The position numbers and the translations under genes are program-made. Positions 33,053 to 41,159 of a DNA stretch of 64,000 bases are shown piece by piece. Origin of the DNA: JANNNX01 sp031398745. Lineage in GTDB: Bacteria; Actinomycetota; Acidimicrobiia; Acidimicrobiales; CADCSY01. A model generated the notes under the pieces. That model was not told where the DNA came from and did not search any database. It saw nothing but the letters and a program-made list of their open reading frames with translations. Positions within the stretch are counted from its first letter, which is position 1. The number at the start of each line of letters is the position of its first letter. The stretch is from positions 26,466-90,465 of the forward strand of contig JANNNX010000057.1 in NCBI GenBank assembly GCA_031398745.1. The letters run 5' to 3'.

Positions 33053-34135
33053 TCAGCGTCCCGGCCAGCCGTGGGCGTGGACGAAGCGATGGTGGTATCC
33101 GCACAGGAGCATCAAGTTGGCAAGATCGGTCGGCCCACCGTCCTCCCAGTGCACGATGTGGTGCACGTCGAGGAAGTGGCGCGACTCGCAGGCCGGATAC
33201 TGGCACCGGCCGCCATCCCGCTCGGCCACCAGGCGCCGGAGACGTGGTGTGACCAACCGATGCCTCCGGCCGACGTCGGCCGGGCTGCCGTCGGCCCGGT
33301 GATCCATGACCCGGAGATCGGCGTCGCAGGTGAGTAGCTGGGCGACGTGGCTGGCCAACCGCGTCCCGTCGGCGAGCTCGGTCCCGCCGGCCCGCCGGTG
33401 CACCACGAGTTCGGTGCGGGGGCGGACCAGTACCCCGGCGAACCCCGACGCGCCCGCGGGCGCGTCGGGTGCTCGGCTCACCGCCCGCTCGACGAGACGC
33501 ACGAAGGCATCCGCCCGACGGTGGCGCAGCGAGGAGCCGTCGGGGACGAGCTCCGTCCTCAGCGCGTCCGCGGGCGCGTCGCGAACCTCGGCATCGACGA
33601 CGAGCTCGACCAAGGCCGCCTGGTCGGGCGGAAGCTGCACGCTGATCGTGCGGTTGCCGGTGGGCTCCGTACGGATGGAGAGGCCACGATCCTCCTGCTG
33701 GCGGACGGCTGCCCCTTCGGGATCCTCGCGGACCTGCCACCGGGCCAGGGCGGTGGCCAGGAGGCCGGCAGGAGTCCGCTCGGCGATCGCCAGCAGCGCG
33801 CCCTCGCTGGCTTCAGTGGCCACCCGGGTCAGCTGGCGAACCTTGGCATAGGAGAGCTCGCCGCGGTCGAAGCGCTCCCGCGTGAGAGGGAGCGAGCGCA
33901 AGGCCCGGGCCGTCCGCACCTGTTCGCGTGCGGTTGCCAGCTCGATGTCACACAGAGATGCCAACCAGTGGGCACACGACGGCGCCCCCGTCATTCGCCA
34001 TCCGGCCATCTCGTCGAAGGCTCCCACGAGGGCCAGCAACCGGGCCCGAGAGACTGCCATCGACGACGCGATGGCGCAGATCTCCGCCTCCACCTCGACA
34101 ACTGTCAACGCTGGCGACGGGCTCGTCACGGTCAT
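33053..34135 (-). CDS. DUF222 and HNH endonuclease domain protein
   Basis: A 360-residue protein of the mycobacterial 13E12-repeat type. The N-terminal DUF222 helices run to about residue 265. The C-terminal HNH domain has RCQYPACESRHFLDVHHIVH and the final NLMLLCGYHHRFVH. Cysteines and the three His/Asn positions fit an active HNH nuclease with a structural zinc. Such genes occur in many copies in actinobacteria and may be mobile-like or defensive; their role is unproven. ATG 34135 follows an AGGTG site. The coding region contains two GC-palindromic insertions, described among the findings. Confidence 0.8.
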   Translation of the reverse strand: MTVTSPSPALTVVEVEAEICAIASSMAVSRARLLALVGAFDEMAGWRMTGAPSCAHWLASLCDIELATAREQVRTARALRSLPLTRERFDRGELSYAKVRQLTRVATEASEGALLAIAERTPAGLLATALARWQVREDPEGAAVRQQEDRGLSIRTEPTGNRTISVQLPPDQAALVELVVDAEVRDAPADALRTELVPDGSSLRHRRADAFVRLVERAVSRAPDAPAGASGFAGVLVRPRTELVVHRRAGGTELADGTRLASHVAQLLTCDADLRVMDHRADGSPADVGRRHRLVTPRLRRLVAERDGGRCQYPACESRHFLDVHHIVHWEDGGPTDLANLMLLCGYHHRFVHAHGWPGR

Positions 34136-34173
34136 CGTGCACCTCTTCCACCTCAGGAACCGGCGTGAGGGGA

Positions 34174-34197
34174 GGTGACGAACGGCTGTTCGTCACC
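34174..34197. repeat. Perfect 10-bp inverted repeat in the FAH/HNH gap
   Basis: Arms GGTGACGAAC and GTTCGTCACC flank a 4-nt loop GGCT. It lies downstream of the FAH gene and upstream of the HNH gene, both leftward. It can act as a terminator stem, but no thymine run follows on either strand, or as an operator for the HNH gene. Confidence 0.5.
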
Positions 34198-34281
34198 CTA
34201 GCGAGGGGTTGTGACACTCTCGTCCGGCGCCGAACACGAGAGGCGCGCCCGCGGGCGCGTCCGAGCGGCCGGCGGCGCGAC

Positions 34282-35187
34282 TCAGCTCGGCGGTGACGGG
34301 CGGGCGGTGATCCCGGGCGGGAGCGGGCGGGCGTCGTACGACACTGCCCCCTCGGCGGTCACGCCGACCTCGAGGCGGCCGACGCCCGAGATCTCGAGGG
34401 ACACCCGGTCGCCGTCGACGATCGGGCCGACCCCGGCCGGGGTGCCGGTGGCGATGACGTCGCCGGGCTCCAGCACCATGACCGAGGAGGTGTAGGCGAT
34501 GAGCTGAGCGACGTCGAAGATGAGGAGCGAGGTACTCGACGACTGCCGGAGCTCGTCGTTCACCCACAGCGACAGCGCGAGATCGTGAGGGTCGGGGATC
34601 TCGTCAGCGGTAACGAGCCAGGGCCCGAGCGGAGTGAACGTGTCGAACGACTTGCGGGTGCTGCGGTCCTCGCCCCCGCGCACGGTGATGTCCAGGCAAC
34701 ACGTGTAGCCGAACACATGGGCCAGCGCATCCTCCGCCGACACGTGACTGGCCCGGCGGCCGATGACCACCCCCAGTTCACCCTCGTGGTCGGTGCGCCG
34801 ATCGGTGTAGGGGAGGCGGATGTCGGCGCCCGGCCCGATCACCGACGACGGGGCCTTCAGGAACATCCCCCAGTCGGCGATGGTCGTGTCGAGCGCCATC
34901 TCGTCGATGTGCGAGCGGTAGTTGACCGGTGCCCCCACCACTTTCGACGGGCGAGGCAGAGGCGCCTCCAACCCCACGTCGGCCAACCCAAAGGTTGGCA
35001 GGTCGCCCAGGCGCGCTTCGCCCAGCAGCTCGTCGAGCACCACCCCGGAGTCGATCAGCGCCGACAGCAGACCCGACGGGCCGCCGTCCGAGCGCAGGTG
35101 TCCAGCCAACAGCGCCGTGATCTCGACGATGCGGTCGTCGCCGACCACCACCCCCACCCGACCCCCGTCGAAGCGCGCCAGCCTCAC
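34282..35187 (-). CDS. Fumarylacetoacetate hydrolase family protein, probable fumarylpyruvate/acylpyruvate hydrolase
   Basis: A 301-residue FAH-fold protein. The substrate loop is VGAPVNYRSHIDEM and the metal-binding acids are in HEGELGVVIG and the later DITVRGGEDR. C-terminal IAYTSSVMVLEPGDVIATG and GTPAGVG are family hallmarks. It is 38 nt downstream of the gentisate dioxygenase gene, which places it at hydrolysis of maleyl- or fumarylpyruvate. GTG 35187 follows GAGGAGACG. No maleylpyruvate isomerase gene is close by, so direct hydrolysis of maleylpyruvate is possible. Confidence 0.83.
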   Translation of the reverse strand: MRLARFDGGRVGVVVGDDRIVEITALLAGHLRSDGGPSGLLSALIDSGVVLDELLGEARLGDLPTFGLADVGLEAPLPRPSKVVGAPVNYRSHIDEMALDTTIADWGMFLKAPSSVIGPGADIRLPYTDRRTDHEGELGVVIGRRASHVSAEDALAHVFGYTCCLDITVRGGEDRSTRKSFDTFTPLGPWLVTADEIPDPHDLALSLWVNDELRQSSSTSLLIFDVAQLIAYTSSVMVLEPGDVIATGTPAGVGPIVDGDRVSLEISGVGRLEVGVTAEGAVSYDARPLPPGITARPSPPS

Positions 35188-35225
35188 GTCGTCGTCTCCT
35201 CGTCGTCGAGCGGTGGCAAATGGGC

Positions 35226-36287
35226 TCAGCCCTGGGAAGCGACGAACTCCTCGCGCCAATACCCGAGGGCCCGCTGCACCGGCTCGTCGGTGTACGAGAA
35301 CAGGATCGCCGGCTCGCTCCCCGAGGTGTTCTCGTGCTCGACGGTGGCCCAGTTGGGCACGCAGAAGATGTCCCGCTCGCCCCACACCAGCTCCTGGCCC
35401 CCGACGATCGAACGGCCCTCGCCCTGGACCACGTGGTAGATCGCACTCGAGGTCCGGCGCACGGCGTCGGTGTGGAACCGGGGCGCCAACTGCTGGATGC
35501 GACAGGAGATGGTGGGCATGACCGGGCCGCCGTTGAGCGGGTTGGTGAACTCGAGGATGACGCCGTCGGTGGCCGAACCGGTGGTCTCCGACGAGATGTC
35601 TCGCAGGGCCTTCTCGGTGTCGGCCCACGGGTAGCAGGCGAGCGGCGACTTGGCGGTGGCGTCGGTGACGTCCCAACGGGGGTTGAGCCGGCCGTGGGCA
35701 TAGAGGCGCTCGGAGTGGTTGGCCGGCACCGTCGTCTCCTGCTGGCGCTCGTGGTAGAGCTGGAAGAACGACGACTCCATGAGGTTGACCAGCGGGAAGT
35801 CGAGCCCGTCGAGCCAGCACATCCAGTCGTCGGCCTCGTTGACGTGGTCGTGCCAGGCCCACCCGGGGGTGAGCAACAGGTCTCGGGGTCGCATGCTGAC
35901 CGGCTCGCCGTTGACCGTGGTGTAGGCGCCGGTCCCCTCGACGATGAAGCGGAAGGCGTTCGACTGATGCCGGTGAGCAGGGGCCGTCTCGTGGCCCAGG
36001 ATCAGTTGGATGCCGGCGAAGAGGGTGTTGACCGTGGCCGACCGGTCCTTGAGGGCGGGGTTCACCAGCATGAGCACCCGCCGCTCCGCCTCCTGGGCCG
36101 AGAGGATCGGGGCCACCTCGAGGAGCTTGTTGCGGATGGCGTCGTAGTGCCAGAGGTGGGGCACGGCCTGCACCGCCGGCTCCCGGGAGAACAGGTTGCG
36201 TAGCTCGAGCCAGAGCGGGAACGACTCGGTCCCGTCCAGGCTGTCGTAGAACGACTGCAGAGCGGCGGACTTGTCGGTGACGGTCAT
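35226..36287 (-). CDS. Gentisate 1,2-dioxygenase-like bicupin
   Basis: A 353-residue bicupin. The first cupin carries the iron ligands in GHETAPAHRHQSNAFRFIVE (HRH at about 105-107) and PGWAWHDHVN. The second cupin begins near residue 255 and includes VVQGEGRSIVGGQ. The sequence fits the gentisate 1,2-dioxygenase family, which opens gentisate to maleylpyruvate with Fe(II). ATG 36287 overlaps the OsmC stop (ATGA) and the FAH gene follows, giving an OsmC-GDO-FAH operon. Substrate could be salicylate or 1-hydroxy-2-naphthoate in close relatives. Confidence 0.83.
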   Translation of the reverse strand: MTVTDKSAALQSFYDSLDGTESFPLWLELRNLFSREPAVQAVPHLWHYDAIRNKLLEVAPILSAQEAERRVLMLVNPALKDRSATVNTLFAGIQLILGHETAPAHRHQSNAFRFIVEGTGAYTTVNGEPVSMRPRDLLLTPGWAWHDHVNEADDWMCWLDGLDFPLVNLMESSFFQLYHERQQETTVPANHSERLYAHGRLNPRWDVTDATAKSPLACYPWADTEKALRDISSETTGSATDGVILEFTNPLNGGPVMPTISCRIQQLAPRFHTDAVRRTSSAIYHVVQGEGRSIVGGQELVWGERDIFCVPNWATVEHENTSGSEPAILFSYTDEPVQRALGYWREEFVASQG

Positions 36288-36787
36288 GGACGCTCCTCCT
36301 CGACCACCTCGAGGGTGGTGCTGATCTCGATGCTCCCCGCCAGCGATCGAGCGACCGGACAGGACCTGGGGTGGTGCTCGTGCGCTCGCTCGATGGCCGC
36401 CCGGTCGGCGCCGGGGTCGACCCGCAAGCGGTAGCGGACCTCGATCCGCCGCAGCACGAGGGTACCCCCGTCGACCTCGAGCTCCCCGAAGGCCTCGGCC
36501 TGCAGCCGCCCGTCGAGCACCGGCACCGCTCGGGCCGTCAGGGCGCCACCGAGCGTCCCCACGAGACACGCCGCGGTGGCCCCCACTAGGAAATCGAGCG
36601 TGGTCGCGTGGGGCTCGTACGTCCCCTCCTCCACCCGGTAGTGGGCCGCGACCTCATCCCGCATACCCATGGCCACCGGCGCCCCGTCGACCGGCACGGT
36701 CACCCACTTGGTCCGAGCCACCCCGAGCTCCACCGAAGCCCGAGCCCGATGCACGACGCCACCCACACCCTCTCCCGCATCACCCAT
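36284..36787 (-). CDS. OsmC family protein
   Basis: A 167-residue OsmC-fold protein. The central LDFLVGATAACLVGTLGGAL carries the first catalytic-type cysteine, and the C-terminal ARAHEHHPRSCPVARSL carries the second, so both redox Cys residues are kept. Such proteins detoxify organic hydroperoxides; here it may protect ring-cleavage enzymes. The ATG at 36787 follows AGGATGGGGGG; the more distant reading frame to 37066 lacks family similarity. It leads the gentisate operon. Confidence 0.78.
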   Translation of the reverse strand: MGDAGEGVGGVVHRARASVELGVARTKWVTVPVDGAPVAMGMRDEVAAHYRVEEGTYEPHATTLDFLVGATAACLVGTLGGALTARAVPVLDGRLQAEAFGELEVDGGTLVLRRIEVRYRLRVDPGADRAAIERAHEHHPRSCPVARSLAGSIEISTTLEVVEEERP

Positions 36788-37075
36788 CCCCCCATCCTGT
36801 CCACTCCCCACCACACGCCCCACGCCCACCATTCCACCCCCCGGAACAAACAAGCACCCAGCCCACCCACCCCGCGCGACACCGACCGTCCCGACTGGCA
36901 GGGACAAGGCCGCCAGGGGTGACGACGGGTGCGAAGGGCGCCTTCGGACCCGAAGGGCCGAAAAGCGCCCGAAGCACCCGTCGTCATTCCGGGCCCCACA
37001 CCCGTCGCCGCAGGGGTCCAAGGGAGGCGAGACCCGTGACATGCGCCACCCACCAACCATTGGCACACTGTCCGC
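36788..37075. other. Intergenic region between osmC-type gene and CoA-binding gene
   Basis: Most of 36740-36890 is C-rich with few guanines on this strand, so the opposite strand is G-rich and may form G-quadruplex-type structures in the OsmC 5' leader. A long palindrome occupies 36920-36986, listed separately. A small GTCCC/GGGAC stem lies near 36888-36905. CACACT (37064-37069) is a -10-like site 6 nt before the GTG of the next gene. No gene is evident. Confidence 0.6.
36920..36986. repeat. Long structured palindrome, 13-bp perfect outer arms
   Basis: Outer arms are TGACGACGGGTGC (36920-36932) and its exact complement at 36974-36986. Inside are the imperfect pair GGGCGCCTTCGG and CCGAAAAGCGCCC, and a smaller perfect stem CTTCGG-AC-CCGAAG (36942-36955). 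The whole 67 bp can fold into one long hairpin. It lies between two divergent genes, so a terminator role is unlikely. A REP-like or miniature mobile palindrome is possible. Confidence 0.7.
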
Positions 37076-37504
37076 GTGACGTCGCTGACTGCCGAGCAGC
37101 GTGAGATCCAGTCACTCCTCACCACCACCCATACCTGGGCGGTGATCGGGTGTTCGGCCGATCCGTCCCGGGCCAGCCACCGAGTCGCCCGTCGACTTCA
37201 GGGCTGGGGGTTCCGGATCATCCCGGTGAACCCGGCGATCGAGGAGGTGCTCGGTGAGCGCTCGTACCCCTCGCTCGGCGCGATCCCCCACTCTGAGGGG
37301 GTCGAGGTGGTCGACATCTTCCGGCGCAGCACCGAGGCCGGGGTCCATGTCGACGAGGCGATCGCGGCCGGTGCCCGTGCGGTCTGGATGCAGCTGGGGG
37401 TCATCGACGACGACGCCGCCCGACGAGCCCGAGCGGCCGGACTCACCGTGGTGATGGATCGCTGCCCAGCGATCGAGTACCCGAGGCTGCCCCGCCCGAA
37501 CTAG
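37076..37504 (+). CDS. CoA-binding domain protein, YccU-like
   Basis: A 142-residue Rossmann-type CoA-binding protein (WAVIGCSADPSRASHRVAR, the dinucleotide loop, and PVNPAIEEVLGERSYPSL). C-terminal VVMDRCPAIEYPRL is a family mark. Function of this group is poorly known. GTG 37076 is 6 nt after CACACT. Convergent with pepN; a gap of 27 bp separates them. Confidence 0.83.
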   Translation: MTSLTAEQREIQSLLTTTHTWAVIGCSADPSRASHRVARRLQGWGFRIIPVNPAIEEVLGERSYPSLGAIPHSEGVEVVDIFRRSTEAGVHVDEAIAAGARAVWMQLGVIDDDAARRARAAGLTVVMDRCPAIEYPRLPRPN

Positions 37505-37531
37505 CGCCAGCCGGGGGGCGAGCCCGCCCGC

Positions 37532-40102
37532 TCAGAGCGACGACGAGAGCCGCTCGGCCTCGCGCTGGCGGAAGGCAACGTTGACCTCGAGGCGCTCGAG
37601 GTGCTGTTCGACCGCCTTGCGCGCTTGGGGCAGTGGGTGCTCGGCCACGAAGGCCCGGACATCGGCCGCCAGCACCGGCGTCGACAGGGCCGTGACCCCC
37701 CCGAGAATGCGGGGGGTGATGTTGGACGGGAAGCGGCCGGTGATGTCCTCCCACCGACGCTTCACGAACTCCCAGGCCAGCGGTCCGACGTCACGGTTGA
37801 CCAGCAGCGAGGCCAACACGAAGGGGGCGTCCTGGGTGCGAACGCCTCCTCCCATGGCCAGCTCGAGGGTGCGTGCCGCGAGCTCTGCCGACGGGAAGCC
37901 GGCCAGGGCGCCGAGGTAGCGCTGCTCCTCCGTCGGTGACGTCGCCGAGCGGTACCGGGCCAGGACTGCCTCGTACTCGTCGTCGGCCCCCGAGCTGGCC
38001 ACCACGTGGACCGCGGCCGCGGCCACATCGGGATCGACGCTCGACGCATCGACCAGATAGCGGTCGTGCACCCGCCGGGCCTCGGCCCGGACGGTGGCGT
38101 CGGCCCCGAGCCCTCCGGCGAGGCCGATGATCGTGCCCCGGAGCTGGCGGGTGAGTTCGCCCTCGTCGGGCGCCGGCACCCAGCCGAGATGGGCCAGCGA
38201 GGGGGCCGTGAGCCGGCGGACCAGGGCCGCGAAGCGCTCCCGGGCGTCGCCGTCGAGGATCCGATCGATGCCCCCCAGGGCCGTGCCGAGGACGACCCAC
38301 ACGGTCCGGTCGGTCTCGCCGTCGTAGGCCGAAGCCAGGTCGAGGAAGTCGGAGGCGGCGGTGTCGCCGGCCAGCACCGCGGCCCAGGTGTCCTCCAGCA
38401 GGAGTGCCCGCTCGACGGGCGCCAACCGGTCGAGACGGTCTCGCAGCGACGCCAGGAGCGTGGCGTCGTAGCGGACCCGGTAGAAGCCGTGGCCGCCGGC
38501 GTTCACGATCACCTCGTCGAGGGCCGCGACCTCGACGACCGTGGCCGGCTGGTCGAGGAGGATCCGCCGGGGCCCCTCGCTCGACCCGTCGGCCACCAGC
38601 AGCGGCATCGACCACTCGGCGCTGGCCGCCGGGTCGTCGGCCGGGAGGAAGCGAAAGCACCGCTGGGTGAGCCGCAGCGACGAGTCACCGACCGCCTCGG
38701 CCCCCACCAGCGGGAAACCGGCCTGGAAGATCCAGCTGTCCATGATCCGCCGAACCGGCTCGCCGGTGGCCTCCTCGAGGGCGTCCCACAGGTCGGTGGT
38801 CTCGGCGTTGCCCAGCTGGTGAGTGTGGAGGTAGAGGCGGATCCCGGCCCGGAAGCCGTCATGGCCCAGGTACTGCTCCAGCATGCGCAGGACCGAGGCG
38901 CCCTTTTGGTAGGTCAGCACGTCGAACATCCCCTCGGCGTCCTGCGGCGAGTGAACCGGGAACTCGATGGGCCGGGTGCTGGCCAGCGAGTCGACCGCGA
39001 AGGCAGCGGCCCGCTCGTTGGAGAACGAGAGCCACCGCTTCCACTCGGGCCGGAAGGCGTCGATGGCGGCGATCTCCATGAAGGTGGCGAAGGCCTCGTT
39101 GAGCCACAGGCCATTCCACCAACGCATGGTGACGAGGTCGCCAAACCACATGTGGGCCAGCTCGTGGGCCACCACATCGGCGACCCGCTGGACCTCGCTC
39201 TGGCTGGCCGCCGAGGGGTCGACTAGCAGCACCGCCTCGCGGAACGTGATGGCTCCGAGGTTCTCCATGGCCCCGAAGGCGAAGTCGGGGATGGCGATGA
39301 GGTCGACCTTCCCGCCCGGGTAGGCGATGCCGTAGTAGTCGGCGAAGTACCGCAGGCAGAACGCGCCGACCTCCTGGGCGAAGGCGCTGAGGTGGGCACG
39401 CCCGGGCTGGTGCACCACCCGCAGGGGCACGCCGTCGACGTCGATGGGCTCGGTCGCCTCCAGCGGCCCGACGATGAAGGCGACCAGGTAGGTGCTCATG
39501 GGGATGGTGTCGGCGAAGCGCACCGCCACCTTCCCGTCGCCCGCGGCGCGGCGGTCGATCTCGGCCCCGTTGGAGATGGCCAGCAGGTCGGCGGCGACCA
39601 CCAGGGTCACCGCGAAGACGGCCTTGAAGTCGGGCTCGTCGAAGCACGGGAAGGCCCGCCGGGCGTCGGTCGCCTCCATCTGGGTGGTGGCGATGACCCG
39701 CTCGTGGCCCTCGGCGTCGGTGAAGACGCTGAGGTAGAAGCCGCGAAGTTTGTCGTTGAGGGTGCCCCGGAAACCCAGGTGCAGCCGGTGCTCACCGGGA
39801 CCGACCAGCTCGGCCACCCCGAGGTGGAGGCGCTGGGTGTCGTCGCGGAGGGTGACGTCGAGATCAAGGCGACGTTCGCCGGGACCCTCCAGCCAGGCCT
39901 CGTCGATCTCGAGGTCGACCACGTTGAGCACGATCTCGTCCACCGCGTCGACCACCTCGACAGTGATGATCTCGCGGCCCCGGAAGCGGGCCTCCTCGAG
40001 GTCGGGCTCGAGGCTCAGCTCGTAGCGTCGGGGCACGACACTGCGGGGGAGTCGGTAGCGGTCGTCGGCGGTGGCGGAGACCGCCTCGTTGGCGTCGTGC
40101 AC
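37532..40102 (-). CDS. pepN: Aminopeptidase N, M1 family
   Basis: An 856-residue zinc aminopeptidase. The substrate-amino-terminus motif GAMEN is at about residue 282. The zinc motif HELAHMWFGDLVTMRWWNGL continues to NEAFATF, giving HExxH-x18-E. N-terminal beta domain, thermolysin-like catalytic domain and C-terminal ERAP1-type helical domain are all in place, so length is full for the actinobacterial type. It removes N-terminal residues from peptides in the cytosol. GTG 40102 is taken as start. Placed after the znu/zur/hemerythrin genes, it may be co-transcribed and needs the zinc they supply. Confidence 0.93.
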   Translation of the reverse strand: MHDANEAVSATADDRYRLPRSVVPRRYELSLEPDLEEARFRGREIITVEVVDAVDEIVLNVVDLEIDEAWLEGPGERRLDLDVTLRDDTQRLHLGVAELVGPGEHRLHLGFRGTLNDKLRGFYLSVFTDAEGHERVIATTQMEATDARRAFPCFDEPDFKAVFAVTLVVAADLLAISNGAEIDRRAAGDGKVAVRFADTIPMSTYLVAFIVGPLEATEPIDVDGVPLRVVHQPGRAHLSAFAQEVGAFCLRYFADYYGIAYPGGKVDLIAIPDFAFGAMENLGAITFREAVLLVDPSAASQSEVQRVADVVAHELAHMWFGDLVTMRWWNGLWLNEAFATFMEIAAIDAFRPEWKRWLSFSNERAAAFAVDSLASTRPIEFPVHSPQDAEGMFDVLTYQKGASVLRMLEQYLGHDGFRAGIRLYLHTHQLGNAETTDLWDALEEATGEPVRRIMDSWIFQAGFPLVGAEAVGDSSLRLTQRCFRFLPADDPAASAEWSMPLLVADGSSEGPRRILLDQPATVVEVAALDEVIVNAGGHGFYRVRYDATLLASLRDRLDRLAPVERALLLEDTWAAVLAGDTAASDFLDLASAYDGETDRTVWVVLGTALGGIDRILDGDARERFAALVRRLTAPSLAHLGWVPAPDEGELTRQLRGTIIGLAGGLGADATVRAEARRVHDRYLVDASSVDPDVAAAAVHVVASSGADDEYEAVLARYRSATSPTEEQRYLGALAGFPSAELAARTLELAMGGGVRTQDAPFVLASLLVNRDVGPLAWEFVKRRWEDITGRFPSNITPRILGGVTALSTPVLAADVRAFVAEHPLPQARKAVEQHLERLEVNVAFRQREAERLSSSL

Positions 40103-40177
40103 GGTGCGCTCCCAAGGTGAACTCCGAGGGGCGTGAGAGTAGCCACGACCCCCATCACCTGCGAAGGGCCGTCTCCC

Positions 40178-40651
40178 TCAGGTCTCACCGCCGACGTCGG
40201 TGCCGTAGGCCTCATAGACCAGGTCGGCCCCCCGTTGCCGGTGCCGGGCCAGGAGCCCGAGGAGGCGGGTGCAGGCCTCACGGACCTCCGCCACCCACCG
40301 GTCATCGCGCCCCTCGGGGCGGTCGGTGGCCACCTGGGTGGCGGCCTCGAGCGCGGCCTCGATGCTGCGGTGCTCTTTCACCAATCGCTCGACGGCGTGC
40401 GCCAGGCGAGGAGCATCGACCACCACCTCGGCGTGGAGACCCTCGCCGCCCTCGTTCAGCTCGACGTGTGCCGCCAGTTCGGCCCGGAGTAGACCGAGAG
40501 CGGCCGCGACCCCGTTCCCCCAGGCCGGCTCGCGCCCAGGCGCCGGCGCCGCGATCGCCCGTTCGAGGGTGGCCAGGTCGTCGTACAGGTCGGCCCGGCG
40601 CCGCCGGACGGTCTCGAGGATCTCCGCCAGCTCAAGGTCGACCTCGGCCAT
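40178..40651 (-). CDS. Hemerythrin-like helical protein
   Basis: A 157-residue all-alpha protein with histidines placed as in hemerythrin-like domains: LAAHVELNE, RLVKEHRSIEAAL and LLARHRQRGADLVYEAYG. The usual glutamate after the third HxxxE is absent, so iron binding is uncertain. It could store or sense metal or oxygen. ATG 40651 follows a GGGGGAGCGAG site; a longer reading into the zur gene is not needed. It begins 58 bp downstream of the zur stop at 40710 in the same direction. Confidence 0.6.
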   Translation of the reverse strand: MAEVDLELAEILETVRRRRADLYDDLATLERAIAAPAPGREPAWGNGVAAALGLLRAELAAHVELNEGGEGLHAEVVVDAPRLAHAVERLVKEHRSIEAALEAATQVATDRPEGRDDRWVAEVREACTRLLGLLARHRQRGADLVYEAYGTDVGGET

Positions 40652-40709
40652 CTCGCTCCCCCGTTCCCCGGTCGCCGCGACCGGCGCCCCCCCACGGTAC
40701 GTCCGGGCG

Positions 40710-41147
40710 TCAGCGGTCGCATCGGGCACAGGTCCCGATGAGGTCGAGCCGGTGGTACTCGGCCCGGAAGCCCGACGACGAGGCGACGTCGGCCATCACC
40801 CTGGCCAGGCTGCGCTCCACCGCGGGAGGAGCGGAGAAGTCGTCGACCGCGCCGCACACCGAGCACACGAGGTGGTGGTGGTGCTCGGTGAGGTCTTCGG
40901 CCAGCTCGAAGCGGGCGAAGGCGTCGTTGGTCACCAGACGGCGGACGACACCGGCCTGCTCGAGCACCGCCAGGTTGCGGTAGGTCGAGCTCTGAGGTGC
41001 CCCCGGCCTCGAAGCCAGCATCTCGGGGATGGTGCTGGGCGCCGACCCTGCCGACAGCACCTCGACCAGCGCCCGGCGGCTGGCGGTGTAGCGCTGGTTG
41101 ACCGATCGCAGCCGGGCCGCCGCCGTCTCGTGGAGGTCGAGGGTCAC
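40710..41147 (-). CDS. zur: Fur-family zinc regulator Zur
   Basis: A 145-residue Fur protein: winged helix (QRYTASRRALVEVLSAG and QSSTYRNLAVLEQAGVVRR), then EHHHHLVCSVCG with the regulatory histidines and the first Cys pair, and GTCARCDR with the second pair for structural zinc. Genetic context (znuB, znuC next door; znuA with a Zur-like box) says Zur rather than Fur. GTG 41147 is 6 nt downstream of TACCGT (41159-41154), which overlaps the znuB stop. It would repress znuCB and znuA when zinc is plentiful. Confidence 0.85.
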   Translation of the reverse strand: MTLDLHETAAARLRSVNQRYTASRRALVEVLSAGSAPSTIPEMLASRPGAPQSSTYRNLAVLEQAGVVRRLVTNDAFARFELAEDLTEHHHHLVCSVCGAVDDFSAPPAVERSLARVMADVASSSGFRAEYHRLDLIGTCARCDR

Positions 41148-41159
41148 CGCCCGACGGTA

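Noticed and set aside
33053..34135. HNH gene as a homing endonuclease or insertion element
   Set aside because: No intron, intein splice motifs, terminal repeats or target duplication are visible; the DUF222-HNH layout is a standard chromosomal actinobacterial family.
40652..40729. Longer N-terminus for the hemerythrin-like protein
   Set aside because: It would overlap the zur gene and begins without a ribosome-binding site; the ATG at 40651 has a good one.
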